This document shows positions 1 to 7,263 of a DNA stretch of 31,947 nucleotides, in pieces. This DNA is from Pseudomonadota bacterium (GTDB lineage: Bacteria; Pseudomonadota; Gammaproteobacteria; Burkholderiales; Burkholderiaceae_B), in the NCBI GenBank assembly GCA_023427945.1, contig JAEYZR010000088.1:1-31947 (forward strand), written 5' to 3'. Both the position numbers and the translations under genes were made by a program. Position 1 is the stretch's first letter. Every line of letters starts with the position of its first letter. Below the pieces are notes generated by a model. The model worked only from the letters and a program-made list of their open reading frames with translations. It did not search any database and was not told the origin of the DNA.

Positions 1-1
1 G

Positions 2-757
2 ATCTACACCGATGTCGATGGCGTCTACACCACCGACCCGCGTGTCGTGCCGGAGGCGCGTCGCATGTCCGTCATCTCGTTCGAAGAGATGCTGGAAATG
101 GCATCGCTGGGTTCCAAAGTGCTGCAGATCCGCTCGGTGGAGTTTGCCGGCAAGTATCGTGTGCCGACACGCGTGCTGTCCTCGCTCACCGACCCGCTTA
201 TACCGCTCGACGAAGAAATGCGTTCGGGCACGCTGATTACTTTTGAGGAAGACGAAAAGATGGAAGCTGCCGTTGTCTCCGGGATCGCCTTCAGTCGCGA
301 CGAAGCCAAGATCACCTTGTTGGGCGTGCCCGACACCCCGGGCATTGCCTACTCGATCCTTGGCCCCGTCGCCGCGGCCAATATCGATGTCGACATGATC
401 CTGCAGAACCAGTCGGTTGCAGGCACGACAGACTTCTCGTTCACTGTGACGCGCAACGAGTTTCAGCGCACGCTGGAAGTGCTCAAGCGCGACGTGATTC
501 CGGCCGTCAAGGCGCGTGAAGTCGTCACCGACGAGAAAGTCGCCAAGGTTTCCATCGTCGGCATCGGCATGCGCTCGCACGTCGGCGTTGCCAGCCTGAT
601 GTTCCAGACACTGTCCAACGAAACCATCAACATCCAGATGATCAGCACCAGCGAGATCAAGACTTCCGTCATCATCGACGACAAGTACATGGAACTGGCA
701 GTGCGTGCCTTGCACAAGGCTTTCGAGCTGGACCAGCCGCCGGCTGAAAAGGCCTGA
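2..757 (+). CDS. lysC: Aspartate kinase, C-terminal part (5' end outside window)
   Basis: Aspartokinase phosphorylates L-aspartate with ATP, the first step towards lysine, threonine, methionine and diaminopimelate. The frame is open from base 2. The first residues (IYTDVDGVYTTDPRVVPEAR) are the conserved end of the kinase domain, followed by MLEMASLGSKVLQIRSVEFA. From about residue 90 of the visible part come two ACT domains: ITLLGVPDTPGIAYSILGPVA, then VSIVGIGMRSHVGVASLMFQ and NIQMISTSEIKTSVII. These ACT domains normally carry lysine/threonine feedback control. The protein ends in a short EKA tail at TGA 755-757. It lies about 80 nt upstream of tRNA-Ser, in the same direction. The family call is secure; the class of allosteric control is inferred only. 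Confidence 0.96.
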   Translation: MYTDVDGVYTTDPRVVPEARRMSVISFEEMLEMASLGSKVLQIRSVEFAGKYRVPTRVLSSLTDPLIPLDEEMRSGTLITFEEDEKMEAAVVSGIAFSRDEAKITLLGVPDTPGIAYSILGPVAAANIDVDMILQNQSVAGTTDFSFTVTRNEFQRTLEVLKRDVIPAVKAREVVTDEKVAKVSIVGIGMRSHVGVASLMFQTLSNETINIQMISTSEIKTSVIIDDKYMELAVRALHKAFELDQPPAEKA

Positions 758-840
758 ACGGATGATGCTGTTTGAGGCAGCAAATACGCCATTTTCGGTG
801 GCGTAGGTCTAAAAAACCGTGCTAGAATCTTGTTCTTCCC

Positions 841-933
841 GGAGACGTGGCCGAGTGGTTGAAGGTACTCCCCTGCTAAGGGAGCATGTGGCTTAAAACT
901 GCATCGAGGGTTCGAATCCCTCCGTCTCCGCCA
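841..933 (+). tRNA. serX: tRNA-Ser (anticodon GCU), CCA encoded
   Basis: The acceptor arms GGAGACG (841-847) and CGTCTCC (923-929) pair perfectly. A discriminator G and an encoded CCA (931-933) follow. The anticodon stem CTCCC/GGGAG encloses the loop CTGCTAA, giving anticodon GCU for AGC/AGU serine codons. A long variable arm, as expected for a class II tRNA, lies before the T arm, which has the GGTTCGAATCC signature. A possible -10 hexamer TAGAAT lies at 823-828. The 3' end appears to have served as an integration site, because integrase and phage remnants begin about 160 nt downstream. The gene symbol is a placeholder convention. Confidence 0.96.
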
Positions 934-957
934 GTATCAGTATCAAGCAGTACCAGA

Positions 958-990
958 ATGCCCCGCTCATGCTTTGACCGGGGCATTTTT
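958..990 (+). terminator. Rho-independent terminator after tRNA-Ser
   Basis: An 8-bp perfect stem (ATGCCCCG at 958-965 with CGGGGCAT at 979-986) has a 13-nt loop and a run of T to 990. It sits 25 nt past the tRNA CCA end, where tRNA transcription should stop. The hairpin and the following ATTGG resemble a second hairpin at 4105-4139 (28 of 35 positions identical without gaps from 961). Confidence 0.8.
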
Positions 991-1091
991 ATTGGGCAAA
1001 CTCGTTATATTGATCCCAGATCGTCCCGGATCGATAGCGCTCAAGCACCGCAATTCATGGTATCGCCCGTGGCACGGCAGGAGGCGATACC

Positions 1092-1334
1092 ATGACTCTG
1101 ACCGCATCGCAGGTGGATGCGGCCAAACCAAACGAGAAGCCGTACAAGCTGGCCGACAGCGGCGGGCTGTACCTGTATGTCGGGCCCACAGGGCTGAAAA
1201 GCTGGCGGGCAAACTAACAGCAGGAAGGCAAGCAGAAAACGCGGACATGCGGGCGGCATCCAGACACGACCCTGGCGCAGGCCTGCGCCACGCACTCTGC
1301 TTCCAAGGGTGAGGTTGCGCGGCCACACGTCAAT
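1092..1334 (+). pseudogene. Integrase remnant (P4-type tyrosine recombinase, N-terminus only)
   Basis: The frame from ATG 1092 begins MTLTASQVDAAKPNEKPYKL and continues with ADSGGLYLYV and GLKSWRAN. This is the N-terminal DUF4102 arm-binding domain of P4-type phage and island integrases. A TAA at 1215-1217 interrupts it where the family usually has Tyr (the RANY position). Beyond the stop the same frame still reads integrase-like text (GKQKTRT, HPDTTLAQA, KGEVAR) to about 1334, where similarity ends. Only about 80 of roughly 400 codons remain and the catalytic R-H-R-Y domain is absent, so it cannot recombine. Its position next to the 3' end of a tRNA gene fits a tRNA-targeting integrase. The family assignment is from recognised motifs. 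Confidence 0.85.
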
Positions 1335-1540
1335 TGCGCTTCCGTGCGCTGGCTTGCTCGCATCCTAAGTGGAAATACTTTGTCGATCAGTCGATCTGCC
1401 CAAGGCATCTCGGGCACAGCGGTGCTTTCCGTCGCCTCGCTCCAGGCCAAATCGACAAGCGCTCGCAGGCTTTGACGGGCGGCTACCTGCTGGCCCCTCT
1501 GTGCGGTAACGGGGGCGGCGATCGCACGATCAATGCCCAG
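1335..1540 (-). pseudogene. Phage-like hypothetical fragment
   Basis: On the minus strand the frame is open from 1540 and reads DRAIAAPVTAQRGQQVAARQ, then SLRALVDLAWSEATES, VPEMPWADRLIDKVF. This looks like genuine protein text of the kind seen in small phage-encoded proteins. There is no credible start codon: a TGA lies at 1541-1543 directly upstream in frame. The frame then runs on, antisense, into the integrase remnant until 1214, which is not expected of an original gene end. I read it as a truncated, start-less remnant in a decayed prophage. No function can be named, and its separation from the fragment at 1551-1955 is uncertain. Confidence 0.35.
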
Positions 1541-1550
1541 TCAGCGCATG

Positions 1551-1955
1551 TCAGTCGATGTCAGCAGTCACGCCCTCATACTGCTCGGTGATGCGGTCGC
1601 AGGCAGATCGGCACGCCTTCAGTACATTCACGGACGCCAAGCTCGCGACAGGCTGAGCAACGTGGAGGGATAACACAGCGCGGCCAAACCTAACCATGTC
1701 CGCCAGCGTCTTCCATCCCGCTGTGCCGTGAGAACGCGCTATCGCTTCGATTTCTTTATCGCTCGGCGCGGCCTTGCTCTGCCCATCGACACCGGATAGC
1801 TCAGTAGGGGCGGGGTAGCGGAACAGCGGTATGGAGTAAGGACGGACTGACGAGGCCGATGTGCCGCCGTCACGTTCTGCCCTAGACTTCTGAGATGCGG
1901 ATATCACTCTTGCTGAGTCGTTGGTATGCCTCCAGGCGCTCGTAATCTTCTTCAC
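1551..1955 (-). CDS. Hypothetical phage-like protein, possibly frame-broken
   Basis: This is a 134-residue open frame from GTG 1955. The C-terminal half (DKEIEAIARSHG, LADMVRFGRAVLS, LKACRSACDRITEQYEG) is helical, with a short pattern common in small phage proteins. The N-terminal 40 residues read poorly. In an overlapping frame, ATG 1959 gives MSEEDYERLEAYQRLSKSDI, which looks more natural and ends at a stop after 25 codons. That suggests an ancestral gene starting at 1959 with a later frameshift. No function is recognised. It is flanked by integrase and tail-fibre remnants, so a decaying prophage gene is the most likely reading. Confidence 0.35.
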   Translation of the reverse strand: MKKITSAWRHTNDSARVISASQKSRAERDGGTSASSVRPYSIPLFRYPAPTELSGVDGQSKAAPSDKEIEAIARSHGTAGWKTLADMVRFGRAVLSLHVAQPVASLASVNVLKACRSACDRITEQYEGVTADID

Positions 1956-1970
1956 TCATCCAGCGGTAAG

Positions 1971-2193
1971 GGGCGATGATGACTACACGGTCATCGCGCC
2001 GATCTCGCAGCAGTGGCCGGTGGTGACACTCAGGCATGAGCTGCCGTACGCTTACTTCGGCACTTCGGCTCGATGGAGTTTTCCGGCCCTTGTGACGGAG
2101 ATTCGACCGGATGGCATGGATGCCGCGAACGCGAAGGCCAAAAACTACGACGTCCGGATCTACGCAGACGACGACAACAACGCAGGCAACTGA
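1971..2193 (+). pseudogene. Possible C-terminal fragment of a phage gene
   Basis: The plus-strand frame from about 1971 reads GDDDYTVIAPISQQWPVVTL and ends FPALVTEIRPDGMDAANAKA, KNYDVRIYADDDNNAGN, stop 2191-2193. The composition looks like real protein, and a terminator hairpin follows directly. The region upstream of 1971 in this frame is antisense to the previous fragment and reads poorly, so the N-terminus seems lost. It lies immediately before a tail-fibre remnant on the same strand, as a tail-module gene would. I do not recognise the family. Confidence 0.3.
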
Positions 2194-2214
2194 CCGCCCT
2201 GACGGTCTTTTTTT
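2192..2214 (+). terminator. Terminator hairpin inside the prophage remnant
   Basis: GACCG (2192-2196) pairs with CGGTC (2203-2207) over a 6-nt loop and is followed by eight T. It overlaps the stop codon of the fragment ending at 2193. Confidence 0.55.
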
Positions 2215-2265
2215 CGCCCATCAACCAATAGCGCCCTACAGGACGCTTTCTTATTGGCAGGCTAC

Positions 2266-2492
2266 ATGAGGACCTACAGAACGGATAACCCGCTGGGCAG
2301 CGCTGCACCACGCGATCTTTACGACAACGCCGAGAACATCGACATGCCAGCAAACGAACCGTGAGGCAGACACTTGGCCGGATGGATCAATTCGGTCGTG
2401 ATCGAGTGACGCTGAGTAGCTGCATACGCCAGGCACAGAGCACCCTTGACGGGATGGAGTAGCGCATCACCGACGCTACCAGCAAGAGACGG
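2266..2492 (+). pseudogene. Phage tail-fibre N-terminal stalk, frameshifted remnant
   Basis: ATG 2266 begins MRTYRTDNPLGSAAPRDLYD followed by NAENID. This is the stereotyped start of many tail fibre/tail spike proteins (YRTGNPLGS..P.DLYDNAEN.D). The frame ends at TGA 2362-2364. In another frame, from 2382, the text continues with the next conserved block of the same family: MDQFGRDRVTLSSCIRQAQS, TLDGME, then TAG (2460-2462) where the family has a residue such as Tyr, then RITDATSK. So the gene carries at least one frameshift and one nonsense codon, and everything after about 2492 is lost or unrecognisable. It shows that the DNA downstream of tRNA-Ser came from a tailed phage. Confidence 0.75.
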
Positions 2493-3252
2493 TATGGCGC
2501 GCTGGCGGAAGTGCTGTTTTGGCTTGCATCCACATTGGGTAATCGTCAGCAGAAAGCATCATCGAAGCAAACGGTGTCGGGTTCGCGGGTGATCTCCAAA
2601 AACTATTAGGTTTGGGTGAGGGTATGCAGTTGGGAATAGCTCTCCACCGGTTCTGCCCTACACGCAGACCAGAACTAATGGTTGTGCTTGTGATGGCGCA
2701 CTTGCATTGGCTCGTAGAAGAATTTGACTCGACCAATATGGCCGGCATTGCCCTCTACCGCATGCTCGCGCCGTTCGGCGGTTTCGGCGTGTGTAGAGCG
2801 GCTGCACCGTGTGCGATGAATTGGCCTCCAATGGAGGCGAGAATTCCATTTATGGCTGCCTCAATATTGTATGAAAAAACGGTATAGCCATTTCAAAAAC
2901 GGGGTCAGATTGGACTTATTGCGTCCGGTAGTCGGCGTCGCGAGCTGTTCATCGGTCGTGATCCGTTACCGAACGCTGATTCAGTCGAGCTATTCGGACG
3001 TACCGACAGACGGGACTGCCGAGATGGTCCTTGAGCATTATCAGGTGAGGAAGGGGCTCTGTGGCTTGGAATAATGACCTGGCCAATATGCCGACCCAAC
3101 CGCAGTCGAGGGGTTGCCTGGAGGGTGGGCATATTAGTGTCTTTCTGAGTATGGAACGACTACACGCCTGATTGACGCGTCTTCCGTTGACGAATTGTTA
3201 TTGGGTGGGTAAAACGTTTCATTACAAGATTGTCCACATTTGGGAGAAAGCA
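2493..3252. other. Stretch without a supportable gene
   Basis: About 760 nt between the tail-fibre remnant and the secreted-protein gene. Short open frames exist on both strands (for example 2612-2887 plus, 2476-2748 minus), but none has a convincing start, ribosome site or recognisable motif. The base composition becomes more AT-rich towards 3100-3250. I see no inverted-repeat ends of an insertion sequence. It is probably eroded phage or island DNA plus the promoter of the gene at 3253. Confidence 0.5.
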
Positions 3253-3969
3253 ATGAAGCTGGCGTGGTTGGGCTTGTTAAGTTTGTTATGTACTCCTTCA
3301 ATCGCTCAAGAGAGTTCTAATTTCTTAGTTCGAATAATTCAGAATCCTCCGGGGTATCAAGCCCAATGCGCCAGGATTTACCCCCCGCCGCGCAGTTATG
3401 GAAGCGGCACCACTACAAGTTGGATCGATAACAACTGGCGATGCACCAGTGCGGAGACTTGCGCCTCGAATACATGGAGACTTCAATACCAGCGCACTAG
3501 CGAGACGACGGCTCGCGGAGGCCGTTGCGTTACTGGCGTATCACCGACGATTAAAGGTAATGGTGTCTTTTCGGCTAGGTTGTACATTCACTCGAATGTG
3601 GCAGTCTCAGATGGCGTCTTCACGATTGGAGCGTTGCCTGTTCCTTTCACCGAGCACTACGAGCTAGATCTGATCGTAGTGAACATACAAGAGGGTGTTG
3701 CTAAGTTCGGCCTTCCCAACCACGCGCATTCCATACCTTTATCGTCGCTTCAGCAACGCTGGATTACTGTAACCATTACCAAGACAGGCAACTCATGCGA
3801 CCTTGAGGTTAAAAGGGAGGGCGCGTCGACGCTTGCAGCCACAGGCTTGTTATGTCGGCTGAAAGACGAAGGAAGTCGTGTTGTTATTAACTCGCGCGCC
3901 CGCAAGTATGCAAGTGATAGCAGTGCCTTCGTCACGATTTCTGACGTTCGATGGACCGCCGGAAATTAG
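3253..3969 (+). CDS. Orphan secreted protein of unknown function
   Basis: The product has 238 residues. The start chosen is ATG 3253, preceded by GGGAGAAAG, rather than an upstream in-frame start at 3172 that would bury the signal peptide. Residues 1-20 (MKLAWLGLLSLLCTPSIAQE) form a classical signal peptide with a cleavage site near SIA-Q. The mature part has several Cys (QAQCAR, NNWRCTSAETCAS, GGRCVTG, GNSCDLEV, GLLCRL), suggesting disulfides. Strand-rich text such as ITVTITKTGNSCDLEV and a C-terminal SSAFVTISDVRWTAGN suggest a beta-sandwich. I do not recognise a family. Codon use and GC content are lower than in the flanking core genes, fitting cargo acquired with the adjacent phage-derived DNA. 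The call as a real gene rests on the signal peptide, ribosome site and intact length. Confidence 0.75.
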   Translation: MKLAWLGLLSLLCTPSIAQESSNFLVRIIQNPPGYQAQCARIYPPPRSYGSGTTTSWIDNNWRCTSAETCASNTWRLQYQRTSETTARGGRCVTGVSPTIKGNGVFSARLYIHSNVAVSDGVFTIGALPVPFTEHYELDLIVVNIQEGVAKFGLPNHAHSIPLSSLQQRWITVTITKTGNSCDLEVKREGASTLAATGLLCRLKDEGSRVVINSRARKYASDSSAFVTISDVRWTAGN

Positions 3970-4037
3970 AAGTGCTGGATTGTCGGGGCGAAAAATCTGA
4001 CAGATAAAATGATCTGTCCGCAGGGATATGTGCGATT

Positions 4038-4140
4038 TAATCAGTCGCGCTGATTAGGGTATGGGTCGCTCCAGAATTTGATCTCTCCGTCCTGGTGACC
4101 CTAACCCCGCCCATATCTTGGCCGGGGCTTTTCTATTGGC
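4038..4140 (+). other. Possible degenerate attachment-site copy (far end of old island)
   Basis: A 7-bp hairpin (TAATCAG/CTGATTA, 4038-4056) is followed by GATCTCTCCGTC near 4080-4091, which resembles the tRNA-Ser 3' end (AATCCCTCCGTC). Then comes a hairpin with downstream ATTGG (4105-4139) matching the tRNA-Ser terminator region at 961-995 in 28 of 35 ungapped positions. The order is the same as at the tRNA, with about 20 nt less spacing. It may be the native tRNA downstream sequence displaced by the integrated element. Chance similarity between GC-rich terminators remains possible. Confidence 0.35.
4105..4132 (+). terminator. Terminator-like hairpin
   Basis: CCCCG (4105-4109) pairs with CGGGG (4123-4127), followed by C and four T. 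It could end transcription from the gene at 3253. The 3970-4339 stretch holds no other supportable gene. Confidence 0.5.
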
Positions 4141-4339
4141 ATTGCGTAAATAATGCGCCAAATCAGTCCCAATCGATATCGAGCAAAGTGGAATCGTGCA
4201 ATTTGCTCTTTGCCCAGGCCACGCAATCGATACGGTTCCCTGTTCGCAGATGACGGTAGATGCGCCTGCATCAACCAACGCGGACTGGGATATACGGGCA
4301 GGACGCGCTGCATCAGCGAGCGCGTCACAGCCTGGAACG

Positions 4340-5287
4340 TTATGCAGCTTTCGAGAGCTGGACTTCTAGCTGAGAGAGCAACTGCGCGCGCTTAGCCACC
4401 TTTTTCTGAACGGCTTCCAGTTTCCTTCCTTTGCGCAGCACAAGATGATCGAAACCGGGGCGTGATGCGCGGCGACGTTTGAAGTCGGTGGGGCGCAATG
4501 CCGTCACATCTGCATTCTGGAAGAACGAGCGGTTGCCACCGTCAGCCCAGGACTCGGAATAAATGCCATGTGCCATGATCACGTCGAACTGCTCGAGTTC
4601 GACGTGATAGTAGTCCACTGACGTGACTTGGGTTTCCTGGACGATCGTCGTGCCGTTGACGAGGTCATTGGCGCGAACCAGATGGCCATCGACCATGACA
4701 TGGTGCCATGGAGAAACCAGCAAGTCAGACGACGGGACATTCTCGGCAATGGCGTTCGCGCCGATACGCACTGGCGCAGCATTTGCCTTTTGCTCAAGCG
4801 TGTATAGGGCAGAGGGGCCGTAGTGTCTCCACCCCAGCCATTTCACGGTGCCCCAGCCTGCAGAGGTTCGGACCTGATCGCCTTTTACGAGGTTCTCGAT
4901 CGAGACCAGTCCACGGGCGGTCTGCACGCTGGACCCTTTGACGAAGCAAACCGGATAGGGTTCGGCAACAAAGTCGATCACATCGTTCATTTCAAAGTCG
5001 CGCGTTGCAAAGAAATATTGGTTCTGCTCCGTGTCCCATTGAATGACCATGCCTTCCGCGGTTCGTCCAACATATTGGCCTAGGAAAAATGCGGCGGTTC
5101 GCTCCCCTTGCCAATACTCGTCCAGCCTGATGGTCTGGCCGATCTCGAGGGCCTGGTTGTTCTCGCCAGTCACGCCGGACACAGAAAATGTGAACCCTTC
5201 GTCATCAACATAATCAATTCGACGCGTACCGTCAGAATCGTCAATACGCAGATTATGCCATCTCAAGTTTTCAGTAGCCGCCACCAT
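4340..5287 (-). CDS. Stand-alone Hint-domain (Hedgehog/intein-type) protein
   Basis: The product has 315 residues from ATG 5287, with GAGGTGA just upstream. Residues 1-110 are an acidic, strand-rich N-terminal domain (RIDYVDDEGFTFSVSG, YWQGERTAAFFLGQYVG). From residue 114 begins a Hint_2-type domain: CFVKGSSVQTARGLVSIENL then VKGDQVRT (block A with nucleophilic Cys114), and the block-B-like DLLVSPWHHVMVDG with tandem His around 195-196. Then come AHGIYSESWADGG and a basic C-terminal tail. Hint domains perform N-S acyl shifts and autocleavage in inteins and Hedgehog proteins. In proteobacteria the Hint_2 type is often found at the ends of secreted proteins or alone. No signal peptide or membrane segment is visible. 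It lies next to a phage-derived island and convergent with the orphan secreted protein gene. Its substrate is unknown. Confidence 0.8.
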   Translation of the reverse strand: MVAATENLRWHNLRIDDSDGTRRIDYVDDEGFTFSVSGVTGENNQALEIGQTIRLDEYWQGERTAAFFLGQYVGRTAEGMVIQWDTEQNQYFFATRDFEMNDVIDFVAEPYPVCFVKGSSVQTARGLVSIENLVKGDQVRTSAGWGTVKWLGWRHYGPSALYTLEQKANAAPVRIGANAIAENVPSSDLLVSPWHHVMVDGHLVRANDLVNGTTIVQETQVTSVDYYHVELEQFDVIMAHGIYSESWADGGNRSFFQNADVTALRPTDFKRRRASRPGFDHLVLRKGRKLEAVQKKVAKRAQLLSQLEVQLSKAA

Positions 5288-5560
5288 TCACCTCAAATAT
5301 TAGGTTGTCGAAGTGTTGCGATTACATACTATTGATTCAAAGTTCGGTACAGAATTGTTGTATCCGTAACATTTTGACAACATGGGTGTGTGTTCCAGGG
5401 CGACGGGACCGAGGTGTAATTGGCTCCATCACTCACGCCTTGCGGCTAACGAGCGTTGGTGTTGCGTGTCGCTGACAGACTTATAAAAAGTAATAAAAAA
5501 CGTCGAAGCGTTTCAAATGTATCTCTATACTCGCTGGCGTCTTGTTCACTGGAGAAAGAC

Positions 5561-6004
5561 ATGAGAAACATAAGCGCCGCCATCCTGGCGGCGTGTCTGG
5601 TTTTTCCCGGGTGTGCAACGTCGTACGGCAATGGAAGTTTTTCGCTGACCGGTGGATATGAGCAGGCTCGCGTGAATGCGCGACTGACGAAGGTGAACTT
5701 CGTTGCGAATGGTTATAGCGACGCGGAGACGGTTCAGATGTTTGCTCTTTATCGATGTGCAGAACTTGCCAGAGATGCTGGAAAGCCTTACTTCACGATC
5801 TACGCAAGCCTGACGTCTGCGGCACTTAACCGGCCTTCAGGGATGCCTCTGGTCGGCTCGCTGGGTAACAAGCCGTCGGCATCTGCTTATTTGGCGATGG
5901 AGGATGGCCCCCGTCCGGGAGCCAAGGAAGTGGCGGCGGTATTGGCGGAATACAGGGCCAAGGTCGAGGAGTACACGCCTCGCATGCCGGGAGGTAAAAA
6001 ATGA
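5561..6004 (+). CDS. Small lipoprotein, CC0125/CC1285-like
   Basis: The product has 147 residues from ATG 5561, preceded by GGAGAAAG. A longer in-frame reading from 5456 lacks a ribosome site and would bury the signal. MRNISAAILAACLVFPGCAT is a lipoprotein signal with lipobox ending at Cys18. The segment NGYSDAETVQMFALYRCAEL followed by ARDAGKPYF resembles the conserved block of CC0125/CC1285-type lipoproteins (NGY.S.ETV..YLLYRAAELT...G...F). The C-terminus is rich in Lys and Pro. The stop overlaps the start of the next lipoprotein gene by 4 nt (ATGA), so the two are co-transcribed and probably act together at the envelope. The molecular role is unknown. Confidence 0.8.
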   Translation: MRNISAAILAACLVFPGCATSYGNGSFSLTGGYEQARVNARLTKVNFVANGYSDAETVQMFALYRCAELARDAGKPYFTIYASLTSAALNRPSGMPLVGSLGNKPSASAYLAMEDGPRPGAKEVAAVLAEYRAKVEEYTPRMPGGKK

Positions 6005-6432
6005 AGCTGGCCAAATGGGGGGCCTTGGCTCTTCTTGTCGCTGTTCTTCCGGGTTGCGTCACAACTTACGTGCCGCCGCCAGGCGAGCCTGTGGCAACGC
6101 TTGTTTCAACGGGTTTTGGTGAACTCCGGATGTGCCGGGACGGCAAGCTTTATACGCCGCCGAAGAACAAGATGCTGGAGAACACCTTCAGCATTCCCGC
6201 CACGGGGCGGCTGACATTGGGTGCACATCTGGTCAGCAGCGGCTATCAATACGTTGTTGTTTGTAACCCCTACACCAGTTTCAAGCCGGAGCCTGGCCAA
6301 ACGTACTTTGTGAACAGTACGTTGACGGGCAATGGACGGTGCGGCATTGAAATCGTGCGCGAAGATGCGACAAAACCGACAGGGCTGGCGCTGGACACCA
6401 CCATCGGCATTCCCGTATGTGACCTGAAGTAA
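6001..6432 (+). CDS. Small lipoprotein of unknown function
   Basis: The product has 143 residues. MKLAKWGALALLVAVLPGCV gives a lipoprotein signal with LPGC at Cys19. The mature part has further Cys at FGELRMCRDGKLY, YVVVCNPYT, NGRCGIEIV and PVCDLK, an even number that could form two disulfides. The text is strand-rich (GYQYVVVCNPYTSFKPEPGQ, TYFVNSTL) and reminiscent of small periplasm-facing beta domains, but I recognise no family. It overlaps the preceding lipoprotein gene by 4 nt and is followed by a convergent gene, so it is the last gene of a two-gene operon. Confidence 0.78.
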   Translation: MKLAKWGALALLVAVLPGCVTTYVPPPGEPVATLVSTGFGELRMCRDGKLYTPPKNKMLENTFSIPATGRLTLGAHLVSSGYQYVVVCNPYTSFKPEPGQTYFVNSTLTGNGRCGIEIVREDATKPTGLALDTTIGIPVCDLK

Positions 6433-6495
6433 TGGGTTGATGGATGCCGCCATGTCGGTATCCTCTGACCCGCCGAGCGCAACGGAGCACGACCC

Positions 6496-6526
6496 TGCCG
6501 GCGGGCGCTTTCACCGCGCGCCGGCA
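6496..6526. terminator. GC-rich hairpin between convergent genes
   Basis: TGCCGGCG (6496-6503) and CGCCGGCA (6519-6526) form a perfect 8-bp stem, with possible inner pairs. It lies between the lipoprotein operon and the convergent ankyrin gene, overlapping the latter's stop codon. There is no T-run on either side, so function as an intrinsic terminator is uncertain. Confidence 0.35.
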
Positions 6527-7185
6527 TTCAGAAGAATCTTTTCCATGTCGCTGTATCCGGCGCGGCGTGCAAGCTGAAGCGGGGTGACGCCGTTGCCATC
6601 GGCAAGGTTCACATCCGCACCCGCCCGCACCAGCGACTCGACGATCTGGGTATGCCGGGGGCCGCCGTTGCCCAGCACGATGGCCTCAAGCAGGGCCGTC
6701 CAGTGCAGGTTGTTGATGTGGTCCACATCCACGCCAGCCTCGATCAAGGTCTCCACAGTTTCGACATGGCCACGCTCCGCTGCCGGAATCAGAGCCGTTC
6801 CACCATAGCGATTCGTGCTTTTCAGATCTGCCCCATGCGACAGGGTCAGCTTGAGAATTTCAAGGTGTCCACGAGCGCCGGCGTAGAGGTAGGGACTGTC
6901 GTTGATGCGGTCTTTGGCGTTGACGTTGGCGCCTGCTTCGATGAGGACCCGGGCGGCGTCGAAGGCATTGGCGTGTGTGGCAACGAGCAGCGCTGTCGCA
7001 CCGTTACTGTCCCTGGCTTCCAATGGTGCGCCGTGACGAAGCAGTTGCGTCACCTGTTCGGCATCGTTTTGCGAGGCAGCAGCATGCAGCTTCGTGTCTT
7101 CAGGTGCGGAGGCCGCAGCGCAGAAGTTCGATGCCGCCAGAAGCGACAGACCCAGTGCGCTGGAAACGATCGTGCGATAAAGCAT
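6511..7185 (-). CDS. Exported ankyrin-repeat protein
   Basis: The product has 224 residues from ATG 7185, which has AGGAG about 6 nt upstream. An in-frame extension to 7215 would hide the signal sequence. MLYRTIVSSALGLSLLAASN is a signal peptide, with cleavage probably after FCAAA. The rest is a run of about six ankyrin repeats: TKLHAAASQNDAEQVTQLLR, GATALLVATHANAFDAARVL, SPYLYAGARGHLEILKLTL, TALIPAAERGHVETVETLIE, WTALLEAIVLGNGG and TPLQLARRAGYSDMEKILL. Periplasmic ankyrin proteins serve as protein-protein interaction modules and in some bacteria support catalase activity; which applies here is unknown. It diverges from the small DUF3008-like gene at 7264. Confidence 0.88.
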   Translation of the reverse strand: MLYRTIVSSALGLSLLAASNFCAAASAPEDTKLHAAASQNDAEQVTQLLRHGAPLEARDSNGATALLVATHANAFDAARVLIEAGANVNAKDRINDSPYLYAGARGHLEILKLTLSHGADLKSTNRYGGTALIPAAERGHVETVETLIEAGVDVDHINNLHWTALLEAIVLGNGGPRHTQIVESLVRAGADVNLADGNGVTPLQLARRAGYSDMEKILLNAGAR

Positions 7186-7263
7186 GGTGACTCCTGATTG
7201 GGCGGGGTGTGGCACAGGCGATGCTGATCAGTGGGAACGATAATCGAGTTCAGGAGCGCAGTC

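Noticed and set aside
785..805. Inverted repeat TACGCCA/TGGCGTA between lysC and tRNA-Ser as a terminator
   Set aside because: It has a good 7-bp stem but no T-run on the lysC strand (A-rich instead), so I did not call a terminator.
2890..2915. GGGGTCAGATTGGAC-like sequence resembling ends of some transposon-associated repeats
   Set aside because: A single copy, no inverted partner and no transposase nearby, so no insertion sequence can be supported.
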